Shown piece after piece: positions 10,018-20,279 of a stretch of DNA of 64,000 nt (the stretch's first letter is position 1; every line of letters begins with the position of its first letter). This DNA comes from Flectonema sp. DT1601 (lineage: Eukaryota; Euglenozoa; Diplonemea; Diplonemida; Diplonemidae), in assembly GCA_964019425.1 (NCBI GenBank), contig OZ025791.1:403501-467500 (forward strand). Reading direction: 5' to 3'. The translations under genes were made by a program, and so were the position numbers. Below the pieces are notes generated by a model, which worked only from the letters and a program-made list of their open reading frames with translations, searched no databases and was not told the DNA's origin.

Positions 10018-12777
10018 CTACTGAGGTGATAAGAGAAGAAAGACACACGCATGCGAACTGATGTTCGAGCGAGAGTAACTGTCGGTAGCCACAGGAAGGT
10101 CAGAGTGAGCCCAAAGGTCGCGGACTTTCATGGTTTTACCAGCTGGGATTCCAACAACTTTCCAAGTCGCAGTGATGGTGTGCGATGCAGCCCCATTGTT
10201 CACCAGCAACACAGCAACATCTCCATTCGACATGTGCTTAGCCCACACCTGTACTGTATCAGTGCCTACCTTCGTTGACAACACCATCTTACCCTGAATC
10301 ACATTGTTGAGACCCAAGTCTTGGTTCACTGCAATCACTTCCTTGTTCGCCAGAATCTCGAGCGTCTTGTTGTCGATGTGCACCAAGTCAGTACCCGCCA
10401 ATAGAGGAGAAGACATAATACACCACAAGCTGAAGTGAGACAACTCCTCATCGTATGAAAGACCGACATCTCCAACCTCAAGCATGTCAGCATCGTTGAA
10501 GTGTCCTGGCTTGGCAATGGCTTGCATCACATTGCTCGCCATCGCATTGTGCATCACAGAATCCCAGTTTGCTTGCACATCACTACTGGTTCTCCACAAA
10601 TTAGCCATGTTCGGCACCCACTGACCACAAGTATTTGGGTCTCCACAGGTCTCAACAGACTGAACGATGTATCTTCCGGTGTTCTTGTAACAGGCATCAA
10701 AACGAGAATGAAACTTCATCCAAGAAGTCGAAGCGTTCTTGTAATCCTTCCCCTGACACCTATCAATCTTCACGTAGTCAATACCCCAGTCACAGTATGT
10801 ATCAGCATCGATAACTTCCATTCCGTAAGAACCAGGTCTTCCTTGACACGTACGTTGCTTTCTCGCAGTGTACACTCCGAACTTCATTCCCTGCGAATGC
10901 GCATAGTCCGCAAGGTGCTTCATCCCCGACGGGAATCTCACAGGGTCGGGAATGATAGTTCCGTTCGCAGTTCTCCCCACCTGCCAGCAGTCGTCGATGT
11001 TCACGTACTCATACCCAGCCTCCTTCATCCCGTTGCTCACCATCGCATCGATAACTTGCTTCACAGTGTTCTCATCGATGTTGCAGTGGTAGAAGTTCCA
11101 CGAGTTGAATCCGAGAGGAGGTGACTGGATCGGCTGCTCTTTCAATCCAGGGAACGCCACTAACTTCTCCTCATCCGATGCTGACGTCACGTTCGCAACG
11201 AACGGACCCATCGGAAGGGAGTCGTTGTTGTACAACACACATTCAACAAAGTCAGACCAAGCGTACCTCACCTGGGAAACAGTACCCTGAACCTTCAGAG
11301 TGATCACGTCCGTCGAAGTGCTCACAGAAGACGCAGGAACCATGTTCCAGTTCCCGTTCATCAACACTTCGAATGGAGGCATCTTCGCACAGCACAGAGT
11401 ACATCCCGCACTGCTTCCGTTCACGTTCACTCCCTTCACATCCTTCAGGGACATCCCACCAACAGAACCCTCGTCAACAGAAATCACAACTCCGCTGGCA
11501 TCCTGAGCCACGCTCTTGAAGACAGGGCCAGTCCAGTATGAGTGGTACGCCTTCAAATTTCCAACCGCACGTGCAGTCACTCGTCCCTGAACCCCAAAAG
11601 CAACGTGGTAAAGCGAGAGCGCCATTCTGCGAGACATCTCGTTCTTGTTTGGAGGATGGTCGACACCCCAAGCCGAAATCCCACCCATGTCGAGACCAAC
11701 CGAAACTCCCGAAATGTCAGTCAACCCGTCGGTGTGTGGAATCGTCTCCGCCTCCGCCAATCGGATTTGAATTCTCCCAGTTGCCAGCTGCTCCTTCATC
11801 GGAGTTCCAGACACCACAGATGGTGGAAGCTGCTGAGTGACCCAAGCGAAGTCTCCCATTCTCTTTGCGTCTCTCCATGACTTGATCATTGCCTGGTACA
11901 TACACGCGTAGTACGCAGTCTGGTCAACTCCTGCAATCTTCTCGTCGGCATTTGCCTCTCCTTGGTACCAAATGGCTCCCCTGACAGACATCCTGGAGAA
12001 AGGGTTAATCATCGCATTGAACAGTACCTTGGCGGCGTTCTGTCCCTCCTCATGAGGGACAAGGTTCTTGTATTGCGGACAAGAATCGAATGCAGACTCC
12101 GGCATCCAGGACTCAACACGAGTGCCACTGACAGCTGATTGAACAAGTCCAACTGGTGTGTTCGGATCAGTGGTACGTAAGCGAGCTAGTTCTCTGACAG
12201 TCAAGTAGCACATGGCGGAGAAGTTCTTCAGGTAGCGATATCCGTTGGCTCCAGCAGTTTTAGAGTCGACCCAAGCATTGCAAATACCGGCACTGCAACT
12301 TCCATTGCTGAGAACATTCAACGGAGTGCTGCTGTGGCTGATGGCGGTTTGGAAGAATCGAAACTGCTGGAAGTCGGCCAGAGTAGCCAGTTCTTCAGTC
12401 GCGTTCAGTACATTTTCCATCGGGAACACCATGTTCGATTGACCACCACAGAAGATGACGTCACCGTAGGTAACGTTTTGAATATTAATCTTATCTCCAG
12501 CTGTGTTTGATATTTCAATGTTGACGTTGCTGTGAGAACTGCTCGGGTTGAGCATAACGTCCCATTTTCCATCAACAGGATCGGCGTCTACGAGGTATTT
12601 CTTGGAACCAAAAGTAATAGTAACCTTACTACCAGTATCACTGATACCATTTAAGAATGATCTCGCTCCGTATTGTTTGTTCATTTGGAGAACCATTCCA
12701 TCAGATATCCATTGTGGGAGAAGTAACTTCGACGTGACAGTCGGAATTAGGCACAACAGTGCCAACAAGACTCTCAT
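10018..12777 (-). CDS. Secreted SIAE-like esterase / GH27 alpha-galactosidase fusion, copy 2
   Basis: The 919-residue copy serves as the reference for numbering. The signal peptide covers about 1-16. The esterase nucleophile is Ser114 in GQSNM, WYQGE lies at 270-274 and Asp373-His374 in VDHPPNK. GH27 begins near 553; the predicted nucleophile is Asp672 (YVKID) and the acid/base Asp733 (SSDVQANW). The C-terminal beta domain follows from about 824. Between those two aspartates this copy reads RCQGKDYK, SVETCGDPNTCGQW and VMHNAMASNVMQ, differing from its sisters. It has GSVGG where the others have GSGGG near residue 438. Near the C-terminus it matches copy 4 (GKMVLSTKVGTDTVQ). An acceptor-like AAG (ending at 12797) lies 19 nt upstream of the ATG. 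Two tandem TAG stops end the frame. Confidence 0.85.
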   Translation of the reverse strand: MRVLLALLCLIPTVTSKLLLPQWISDGMVLQMNKQYGARSFLNGISDTGSKVTITFGSKKYLVDADPVDGKWDVMLNPSSSHSNVNIEISNTAGDKINIQNVTYGDVIFCGGQSNMVFPMENVLNATEELATLADFQQFRFFQTAISHSSTPLNVLSNGSCSAGICNAWVDSKTAGANGYRYLKNFSAMCYLTVRELARLRTTDPNTPVGLVQSAVSGTRVESWMPESAFDSCPQYKNLVPHEEGQNAAKVLFNAMINPFSRMSVRGAIWYQGEANADEKIAGVDQTAYYACMYQAMIKSWRDAKRMGDFAWVTQQLPPSVVSGTPMKEQLATGRIQIRLAEAETIPHTDGLTDISGVSVGLDMGGISAWGVDHPPNKNEMSRRMALSLYHVAFGVQGRVTARAVGNLKAYHSYWTGPVFKSVAQDASGVVISVDEGSVGGMSLKDVKGVNVNGSSAGCTLCCAKMPPFEVLMNGNWNMVPASSVSTSTDVITLKVQGTVSQVRYAWSDFVECVLYNNDSLPMGPFVANVTSASDEEKLVAFPGLKEQPIQSPPLGFNSWNFYHCNIDENTVKQVIDAMVSNGMKEAGYEYVNIDDCWQVGRTANGTIIPDPVRFPSGMKHLADYAHSQGMKFGVYTARKQRTCQGRPGSYGMEVIDADTYCDWGIDYVKIDRCQGKDYKNASTSWMKFHSRFDACYKNTGRYIVQSVETCGDPNTCGQWVPNMANLWRTSSDVQANWDSVMHNAMASNVMQAIAKPGHFNDADMLEVGDVGLSYDEELSHFSLWCIMSSPLLAGTDLVHIDNKTLEILANKEVIAVNQDLGLNNVIQGKMVLSTKVGTDTVQVWAKHMSNGDVAVLLVNNGAASHTITATWKVVGIPAGKTMKVRDLWAHSDLPVATDSYSRSNISSHACVFLLLSPQ

Positions 12778-13155
12778 ATTTGTGTTCTTAAATATCCTTG
12801 AGAGATAAAGTTGTTAAATGTTTACTGCAGGGAAGTATCTACTGCCAGTATCTCAAATACAATAGTATTGGCTGTACTAGGAAAAGACGATGTTATACAA
12901 ACTATTAACATTAACAAAGATAACTACGAAAACAAAGATCATCACATGCATTAGCCAAGCAGTGGAAAAGTATAATTTATTGGCCCATAAAAAAAAGTAA
13001 TTTGGTACCTAACGGAAAAGTCAACACATGCATTAACACAAGCAGTGGTAAAGGGTCATTGGTGCAAGTTAACAACAATTTTCATAAAATTGAAGCAAAC
13101 ATCGTTTTTACAACTTCGGCACAAATGTGAAATAAAAAAAATTGAAGAGGAAATA

Positions 13156-13186
<31 letters not shown>

Positions 13187-13614
13187 CACGTTCTCAAATT
13201 CCATTTCCCCACAAATCGGCACAGCTGCAATTCAATAAAAATTAGGGAGGTAAGGAAATAATAATAACTTGTATTGTTTAGAATCAATGAATGCTGGTAC
13301 CTCTACCACGTAATAACATCACGTGAGTAGCATACTTTTTTTTACATCAAAAATAAAGAACAACGCAATTCACCAATAAAAAATAATATCTGCTCACAGA
13401 ATCCCTCCAATTATATTGACATCCACCGACTGCCATAATTTACGCACGTAACATTCTCCTTAACACATTATCACAACTTTGATCGCTGAACACTTCAGCA
13501 ATCCGGAATAAAAACTCGTTAGAAAGCTATTACGATATTTTAAAATAACTCGAGACAATAAAGTCTTCTTAAAAATCACATTAACACGTTACGCAAAAAT
13601 TTTCCCTCTCACTA
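12778..13614. other. Array spacer between copies 3 and 2
   Basis: This 0.84 kb spacer contains an imperfect local duplication (12943-12983 and 13025-13062) and an A run at about 13161-13185. No gene was seen. Confidence 0.5.
12943..13062. repeat. Imperfect direct duplication in spacer
   Basis: CACATGCATTA followed by CAAGCAGTGG and AAAG, ending ATTGG, occurs at 12943-12983 and again with changes at 13025-13062. It is found in this spacer only, so it arose after the array formed or was lost elsewhere. Confidence 0.6.
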
Positions 13615-16374
13615 CTACTGAGGCGATAAGAGAAGAAAGACACACGCATGCGAACTGATGTTCGAGCGAGAGTAGCTATCGGTAGCCACAGGAAGGTCAG
13701 AGTGAGCCCAAAGGTCGCGGACTTTCATGGTTTTACCAGCTGGGATTCCAACAACTTTCCAAGTCGCAGTGATGGTGTGCGATGCAGCCCCATTGTTCAC
13801 CAGCAACACAGCAACATCTCCATTCGACATGTGCTTAGCCCACACCTGTACTGTATCAGTGCCTACCTTGGTAATTAATACATTCTTACCCTGAATCACA
13901 TTGTTGAGACCCAAGTCTTGATTCACTGCAATCACTTCCTTGTTCGTCAGAATCTCGAGCGTCTTGTTGTCGATGTGCACCAAGTCAGTACCCGCCAATA
14001 GAGGAGAAGACATAATACACCACAAGCTGAAGTGAGACAACTCCTCATCGTATGAAAGACCGACATCTCCAACCTCAAGCATGTCAGCATCGTTGAAGTG
14101 TCCTGGCTTGGCAATGGCTTGCATCACATTGCTCCCCATCGCGTTGAACATCACAGATCCCCAGTTTGCTTGCACATCACCACTGGTTCTCCACAAGTTG
14201 GCCATGTTGCCAACCCACTGACCACAAGTATTTGGGTCTCCACATGACTCAACAGACTGAACGATGTATCTTCCGGTGTTCTTGTAACAGGCTTCAAAGC
14301 GAGAATGAAACTTCATCCAAGAAGTCGAAGCGTTCTTGTAATCCTTCCCCTGACACTCATCGATCTTCACGTAGTCAATACCCCAGTCACAGTATGTATC
14401 AGCATCGATAACTTCCATTCCGTAAGAACCAGGTCTTCCTTGACACGTACGTTGCTTTCTCGCAGTGTACACTCCGAACTTCATTCCCTTCGAATGCGCA
14501 TAGTCTGCAAGGTGCTTCATCCCCGACGGGAATCTCACAGGGTCGGGAATGATAGTTCCGTTCGCAGTTCTCCCTACCTGCCAGCAGTCGTCAATGTTCA
14601 CGTACTCATACCCAGCCTCCTTCATCCCGTTGCTCACCATCGCATCGATAACTTGCTTCACAGTGTTCTCATCGATGTTGCAGTGGTAGAAGTTCCACGA
14701 GTTGAATCCGAGAGGAGGTGACTGGATCGGCTGCTCCTTCAATCCAGGGAACGCCACTAACTTCTCCTCATCCGATGCTGACGTCACGTTCGCAACGAAC
14801 GGACCCATCGGAAGGGAGTCGTTGTTGTACAACACACATTCAACAAAGTCAGACCAAGCGTACCTCACTTGGGAAACAGTACCCTGAACCTTCAGAGTGA
14901 TCACGTCCGTCGAAGTGCTCACAGAAGACGCAGGAACCATGTTCCAGTTCCCGTTCATCAACACTTCGAATGGAGGCATCTTCGCACAGCACAGAGTACA
15001 TCCCGCACTGCTTCCGTTCACGTTCACTCCCTTCACATCCTTCAGGGACATCCCACCACCAGAACCCTCGTCAACAGAAATCACAACTCCGCTGGCATCC
15101 TGAGCCACGCTCTTGAAGACAGGGCCAGTCCAGTATGAGTTGTATGCCTTCAAATTTCCAACCGCACGTGCAGTCAGTCTTCCCTGAACTCCAAAAGCAA
15201 CGTGGTAAAGCGAGAGCGCCATTCTGCGAGACATCTCGTTCTTGTTTGGAGGATGGTCGACACCCCAAGCCGAAATCCCACCCATGTCGAGACCAACCGA
15301 AACTCCCGAAATGTCAGTCAACCCGTCGGTGTGTGGAATCGTCTCCGCCTCCGCCAATCGGATTTGAATTCTCCCAGTTGCCAGCTGCTCCTTCATCGGA
15401 GTTCCAGACACCACAGATGGTGGAAGCTGCTGAGTGACCCAAGCGAAGTCTCCCATTCTCTTTGCGTCTCTCCATGACTTGATCATTGCCTGGTACATAC
15501 ACGCGTAGTACGCAGTCTGGTCAACTCCTGCAATCTTCTCGTCGGCATTTGCCTCTCCTTGGTACCAAATGGCTCCCCTGACAGACATCATAGTAAAAGG
15601 GTTAATCATCGCATTGAACAGTACCTTGGCGGCGTTCTGTCCCTCCTCATGAGGGACAAGGTTCTTGTATTGCGGACAAGAATCGAATGCAGACTCCGGC
15701 ATCCAGGACTCAACACGAGTGCCACTGACAGCTGATTGAACAAGTCCAACTGGTGTTCCCGGATCAGTGGTACGTAAGCGAGTTAGTTCTCTGACAGTCA
15801 AGTAGCACGCCGCGGAGAAGTTCTTCAGGTAGCGATATCCGTTGGCTCCAGCAGTTTTAGAGTCGACCCAAGCATTGCAAATACCGGCACTGCAACTTCC
15901 ATTGCTGAGAACATCCAACGGAGTGCTGCTGTGGCTGATGGCGGTTTGGAAGAATCGAAACTGCTGGAAGTCGGCCAGAGTAGCCAGTTCTTCAGTCGCG
16001 TTCAGTACATTTTCCATCGGGAACACCATGTTCGATTGACCACCACAGAAGAAAACGTCACCGTAGGTAGTGTCTTGAATATTAATCTTATCTCCAGCTG
16101 TGTTCGATATTTCAATGTTGATGCTGCTGTGAGTGCTGCTCGGGTTGATCATAACTTCCCATTTTCCATCAACAGGATCGGCGTCGACGAGGTACTGAGA
16201 AGAACCAAACATAATAGTAACCTTACTACCAGGATCACTGATACCATTTAAGAATGGTCTCGCTCCGTATTGTTCGTTCATCTGAAGCACAGCACCATCA
16301 GATATCCATTGTGGGATAAGTAACTTCGACGTGACAGTCGGAATTAGGCACAACAGTGCCAACAATGTTTTCAT
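13615..16374 (-). CDS. Secreted SIAE-like esterase / GH27 alpha-galactosidase fusion, copy 3
   Basis: This 919-residue copy has the same architecture and catalytic residues as copy 2. Distinguishing residues in the GH27 cassette are ECQGKDYK after the nucleophile Asp, SVESCGDPNTCGQW, RTSGDVQANWGS and VMFNAMGSNVMQ. Its C-terminal block (GKNVLITKVGTDTVQ) matches copy 5, while its N-terminal segment (DPVDGKWEVMINPSST) is closest to copy 2, so it is mosaic. The start is the ATG at 16374, where the signal peptide MKTLLALLCLIPTVTSK begins, not the ATG 15 codons upstream. An acceptor-like AAG (ending at 16395) lies 20 nt upstream. Stops are TAG TAG TGA in tandem. Confidence 0.85.
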   Translation of the reverse strand: MKTLLALLCLIPTVTSKLLIPQWISDGAVLQMNEQYGARPFLNGISDPGSKVTIMFGSSQYLVDADPVDGKWEVMINPSSTHSSINIEISNTAGDKINIQDTTYGDVFFCGGQSNMVFPMENVLNATEELATLADFQQFRFFQTAISHSSTPLDVLSNGSCSAGICNAWVDSKTAGANGYRYLKNFSAACYLTVRELTRLRTTDPGTPVGLVQSAVSGTRVESWMPESAFDSCPQYKNLVPHEEGQNAAKVLFNAMINPFTMMSVRGAIWYQGEANADEKIAGVDQTAYYACMYQAMIKSWRDAKRMGDFAWVTQQLPPSVVSGTPMKEQLATGRIQIRLAEAETIPHTDGLTDISGVSVGLDMGGISAWGVDHPPNKNEMSRRMALSLYHVAFGVQGRLTARAVGNLKAYNSYWTGPVFKSVAQDASGVVISVDEGSGGGMSLKDVKGVNVNGSSAGCTLCCAKMPPFEVLMNGNWNMVPASSVSTSTDVITLKVQGTVSQVRYAWSDFVECVLYNNDSLPMGPFVANVTSASDEEKLVAFPGLKEQPIQSPPLGFNSWNFYHCNIDENTVKQVIDAMVSNGMKEAGYEYVNIDDCWQVGRTANGTIIPDPVRFPSGMKHLADYAHSKGMKFGVYTARKQRTCQGRPGSYGMEVIDADTYCDWGIDYVKIDECQGKDYKNASTSWMKFHSRFEACYKNTGRYIVQSVESCGDPNTCGQWVGNMANLWRTSGDVQANWGSVMFNAMGSNVMQAIAKPGHFNDADMLEVGDVGLSYDEELSHFSLWCIMSSPLLAGTDLVHIDNKTLEILTNKEVIAVNQDLGLNNVIQGKNVLITKVGTDTVQVWAKHMSNGDVAVLLVNNGAASHTITATWKVVGIPAGKTMKVRDLWAHSDLPVATDSYSRSNISSHACVFLLLSPQ

Positions 16375-17048
16375 TTTTTTTGAATGTGATAAAACTTTAA
16401 AATAAGAATTAATACTCAAAAAGACAACAAACTACATATCAAACAATCATAACCAACACTCGTCTGTTAACATAGAAAACAACTATATCCTGGTATCTTG
16501 CTTTGTAACGTATGTATAATGAAGAGGAAATTCAACAGCTGGGAGACTCTAAAGAATTGTTAGCCATTGAAACGTTACATGAGGGGAAAAAAAAAAAAAA
16601 AAAAAAAACGTTTGAAAGAAGAGAGCCTAAACAAGTTATTCGTGAAAAGAAAAAGAAAAAACGAGGAGAGAGAACATAACCAAAGTCAAAAAAACAACAA
16701 CAAAAATATTTCGTTGACAATACAATTCTTTATCTGTAAGAAACAGTAATAACAACAGAAAGCTTGTCGTAACAATTATTTATTTTGCCTTATCGGTATA
16801 ATAAAGAAGACATAGTATAAGCATAAGAGTTACTTAAATGCAAAATAATATTCACTATATCTAACCCAAAAATTCAGACGCATTTACGTTCCAAGAAAGC
16901 TTTATCATTTCCATTAACATACTATCAATTGTAGTGTTTGTCAACAACTCAGTTTTAAAAGAATACGAAAGGCCTGACACCAATTTACGCACCTCACACG
17001 CATTAAAAAAAAAAACCTAACGGGGTGAAAGGAGAACAAACATCACTA
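16375..17048. other. Array spacer between copies 4 and 3
   Basis: This 0.67 kb AT-rich spacer has an A run around 16587-16607. No credible gene and no clear similarity to the other spacers were seen. Confidence 0.5.
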
Positions 17049-19799
17049 CTACTGAGGTGATAAGAGAAGAAAGACACACGCATGCGAACTGATGTTCGAG
17101 CGAGAGTAACTGTCGGTAGCCACAGGAAGGTCAGAGTGAGCCCAAAGGTCGCGGACTTTCATGGTTTTACCAGCTGGGATTCCAACAACTTTCCAAGTCG
17201 CAGTGATGGTGTGCGATGCAGCCCCATTGTTCACCAGCAACACAGCAACATCTCCATTCGACATGTGCTTAGCCCACACCTGTACTGTATCAGTGCCTAC
17301 CTTCGTTGACAACACCATCTTACCCTGAATCACATTGTTGAGACCCAAGTCTTGGTTCACTGCAATCACTTCCTTGTTCGTCAGAATCTCGAGCGTCTTG
17401 TTGTCGATGTTCACCAAGTCAGTACCCGCCAATAGAGGAGAAGACATAATACACCACAAGCTGAAGTGAGACAACTCCTCATCGTATGAAAGACCGACAT
17501 CTCCAACCTCAAGCATGTCAGCATCGTTGAAGTGTCCTGGCTTGGCAATGGCTTGCATCACATTGCTCGCCATCGCATTGTGCATCACAGAATCCCAGTT
17601 TGCTTGCACATCACCACTGGTTCTCCACAAATTAGCCATGTTTGGCACCCACTGACCACAAGTATTTGGGTTTCCACAGGACTCAACAGACTGAACGATG
17701 TATCTTCCGGTGTTCTTGTAACAGGCATCAAAACGAGAATGAAACTTCATCCAAGAAGTCGAAGCGTTCTTGTAATCCTTCCCACCACACTGATCAATCT
17801 TCACGTAGTCAATACCCCAGTCACAGTAGGTATCAGCATCGATAACTTCCATTCCGTAAGAACCAGGTCTTCCTTGACATGTGAACTGCTTTCTCGCAGT
17901 GTACACTCCGAACTTCATTCCCTGCGAATGCGCATAGTCCGCAAGGTGCTTCATCCCCGACGGGAATCTCACAGGGTCGGGAATGATGGTTCCGTTCGCA
18001 GTTCTCCCCACCTGCCAGCAGTCGTCAATGTTCACGTACTCATACCCAGCCTCCTTCATCCCGTTGCTCACCATCGCATCGATAACTTGCTTCACAGTGT
18101 TCTCATCGATGTTGCAGTGGTAGAAGTTCCACGAGTTGAATCCGAGAGGAGGTGACTGGATCGGCTGCTCTTTCAATCCAGGGAACGCCACCAACTTCTC
18201 CTCATCCGATGCTGACGTCACGTTCGCAACGAACGGACCCATCGGAAGGGAGTCGTTGTTGTACAACACACATTCAACAAAGTCAGACCAAGCGTACCTC
18301 ACCTGGGAAACAGTACCCTGAACCTTCAGGGTGATCACGTCCGTCGAAGTGCTCACAGAAGACGCAGGAACCATGTTCCAGTTCCCGTTCATCAACACTT
18401 CGAATGGAGGCATCTTCGCACAGCACAGAGTACATCCCGCACTGCTTCCGTTCACGTTCACTCCCTTCACATCCTTCAGGGACATCCCACCACCGGAACC
18501 CTCGTCAACAGAAATCACAACTCCGCTGGCATCCTGAGCCACGCTCTTGAAGACAGGGCCAGTCCAGTATGAGTTGTATGCCTTCAAATTTCCAACCGCA
18601 CGCGCAGTCACTCGTCCCTGAATTCCAAAAGCAACGTGGTAAAGCGAGAGCGCCATTCTGCGAGACATCTCGTTCTTGTTTGGAGGATGGTCGACACCCC
18701 AAGCCGAAATCCCACCCATGTCGAGACCAACCGAAACTCCCGAAATGTCAGTCAACCCGTCGGTGTGTGGAATCGTCTCCGCCTCCGCCAATCGGATTTG
18801 AATTCTCCCAGTTGCCAGCTGCTCCTTCATCGGAGTTCCAGACACTACAGATGGTGGAAGCTGCTGAGTGACCCAAGCGAAGTCTCCCATTCTCTTTGCG
18901 TCTCTCCATGACTTGATCATTGCCTGGTACATACACGCGTAGTACGCAGTCTGGTCAACTCCTGCAATCTTCTCATCGGCATTTGCCTCTCCTTGGTACC
19001 AAATGGCTCCCCTGATAGACATCGCAGTGAAAGGGTTAATCATCGCATTGTACAGCACCTTGGCGGCGTTCTGTCCCTCCTCATGAGGGACAAGGTTCTT
19101 GTATTGCGGACAAGAATCGAATGCAGACTCCGGCATCCAGGACTCAACACGAGTGCCACTGACAGCTGATTGAATGAGTCCAATTGCCATATTCGAATCT
19201 CTTAGGCGAGATAGTTCTCTGACAGTCAAGTAGCACATGGCGGAGAAGTTCTTCAGGTAGCGATATCCGTTGGCTCCAGCAGTTTTAGAGTCGACCCAAG
19301 CATTGCAAATACCGGCACTGCAACTTCCATTGCTGAGAACATCCAACGGAGTGCTGCTGTGGCTGATGGCGGTTTGGAAGAATCGAAACTGCTGGAAGTC
19401 GGCCAGAGTAGCCAGTTCTTCAGTCGCGTTCAGTACATTTTCCATCGGGAACACCATGTTCGATTGACCACCACAGAAGAAAACGTCACCGAATGATACA
19501 TCATTAATATTAATCTTATCTCCAGCTGTGTTTGATATTTCAATACTGACATTTTGAGAGCTGTTTGGGTCAATCATAACTTCCCACGTTCCGTCAATTG
19601 GATCAGCACTGACTAGGTAAGTCCTTTTAGCAACTGAAATGGAAACCTTACTCCCGACATCGCTTATTCCATTTAAGAATGATCTCGCTCCGTATCTCTT
19701 GTTTGTTTGGAGAACCATTCCATCAGATATCCACTGAGGAAGTACTAACTTTGATGCAACAGTCGAGATTAGGCACAACAGTGCCAATAAGAGTTTCAT
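17049..19799 (-). CDS. Secreted SIAE-like esterase / GH27 alpha-galactosidase fusion, copy 4
   Basis: This is the shortest copy, 916 residues. It has the same signal peptide, GQSNM, WYQGE, YVKID and GDVQANW motifs. The esterase N-terminal segment differs (KVSISVAKRTYLVSADPIDG), and the loop before IQSAVSG is shortened (RLRDSNMAIGL, against RLRTTDPNTPVGL in copies 2 and 5). The GH27 cassette reads QCGGKDYK (as copy 1), SVESCGNPNTCGQW and VMHNAMASNVMQ (as copy 2). The acceptor-like TTCATTCAG (CAG at 19815-19817) lies 15 nt before the ATG. Tandem stops TAG TAG TGA follow. Confidence 0.85.
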   Translation of the reverse strand: MKLLLALLCLISTVASKLVLPQWISDGMVLQTNKRYGARSFLNGISDVGSKVSISVAKRTYLVSADPIDGTWEVMIDPNSSQNVSIEISNTAGDKININDVSFGDVFFCGGQSNMVFPMENVLNATEELATLADFQQFRFFQTAISHSSTPLDVLSNGSCSAGICNAWVDSKTAGANGYRYLKNFSAMCYLTVRELSRLRDSNMAIGLIQSAVSGTRVESWMPESAFDSCPQYKNLVPHEEGQNAAKVLYNAMINPFTAMSIRGAIWYQGEANADEKIAGVDQTAYYACMYQAMIKSWRDAKRMGDFAWVTQQLPPSVVSGTPMKEQLATGRIQIRLAEAETIPHTDGLTDISGVSVGLDMGGISAWGVDHPPNKNEMSRRMALSLYHVAFGIQGRVTARAVGNLKAYNSYWTGPVFKSVAQDASGVVISVDEGSGGGMSLKDVKGVNVNGSSAGCTLCCAKMPPFEVLMNGNWNMVPASSVSTSTDVITLKVQGTVSQVRYAWSDFVECVLYNNDSLPMGPFVANVTSASDEEKLVAFPGLKEQPIQSPPLGFNSWNFYHCNIDENTVKQVIDAMVSNGMKEAGYEYVNIDDCWQVGRTANGTIIPDPVRFPSGMKHLADYAHSQGMKFGVYTARKQFTCQGRPGSYGMEVIDADTYCDWGIDYVKIDQCGGKDYKNASTSWMKFHSRFDACYKNTGRYIVQSVESCGNPNTCGQWVPNMANLWRTSGDVQANWDSVMHNAMASNVMQAIAKPGHFNDADMLEVGDVGLSYDEELSHFSLWCIMSSPLLAGTDLVNIDNKTLEILTNKEVIAVNQDLGLNNVIQGKMVLSTKVGTDTVQVWAKHMSNGDVAVLLVNNGAASHTITATWKVVGIPAGKTMKVRDLWAHSDLPVATDSYSRSNISSHACVFLLLSPQ

Positions 19800-20279
19800 T
19801 GTTGTGTTGTAGTTCTGAATGAAGCAATTATGATTTTATAAGTTTTTATACACTGAGAGTACAAAGGGATCCCACTACGTACTTGAAGTCTCGTAGCAGT
19901 AAGGCAGACGGCAAAGAAACATAAGACGTTATTCTAATGAAAATTGACTTGCCATAAGTGGAGGCTGTTATTCACATTGATTGTAGGTTTCCATTAAATC
20001 AATTGGAATAACTCACAATAGAATACACAAAAAGATTAATAAAAAAGGAGTAATAACATTTGACTGAGGGTCAATCATAATGAAGTTGTAAATAAAATAT
20101 AAAAACAGTAAAACGTTAGCTCACTCGGAAGTAGCAGTTTTTCACTGATAATCATAATTATCATATTGTTAAATTTAACACGTCACAATACTAATTTAAT
20201 AAGTCATATTAGTAGTCACAATAATAATAAATATTTTGTGATGTAATAATTGTACTATAGAAGAATTCAAACATCACTA
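19800..20279. other. Array spacer between copies 5 and 4
   Basis: This 0.48 kb AT-rich spacer contains only the 5' UTR and acceptor of copy 4 and the 3' flank of copy 5. No gene was seen. Confidence 0.5.
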
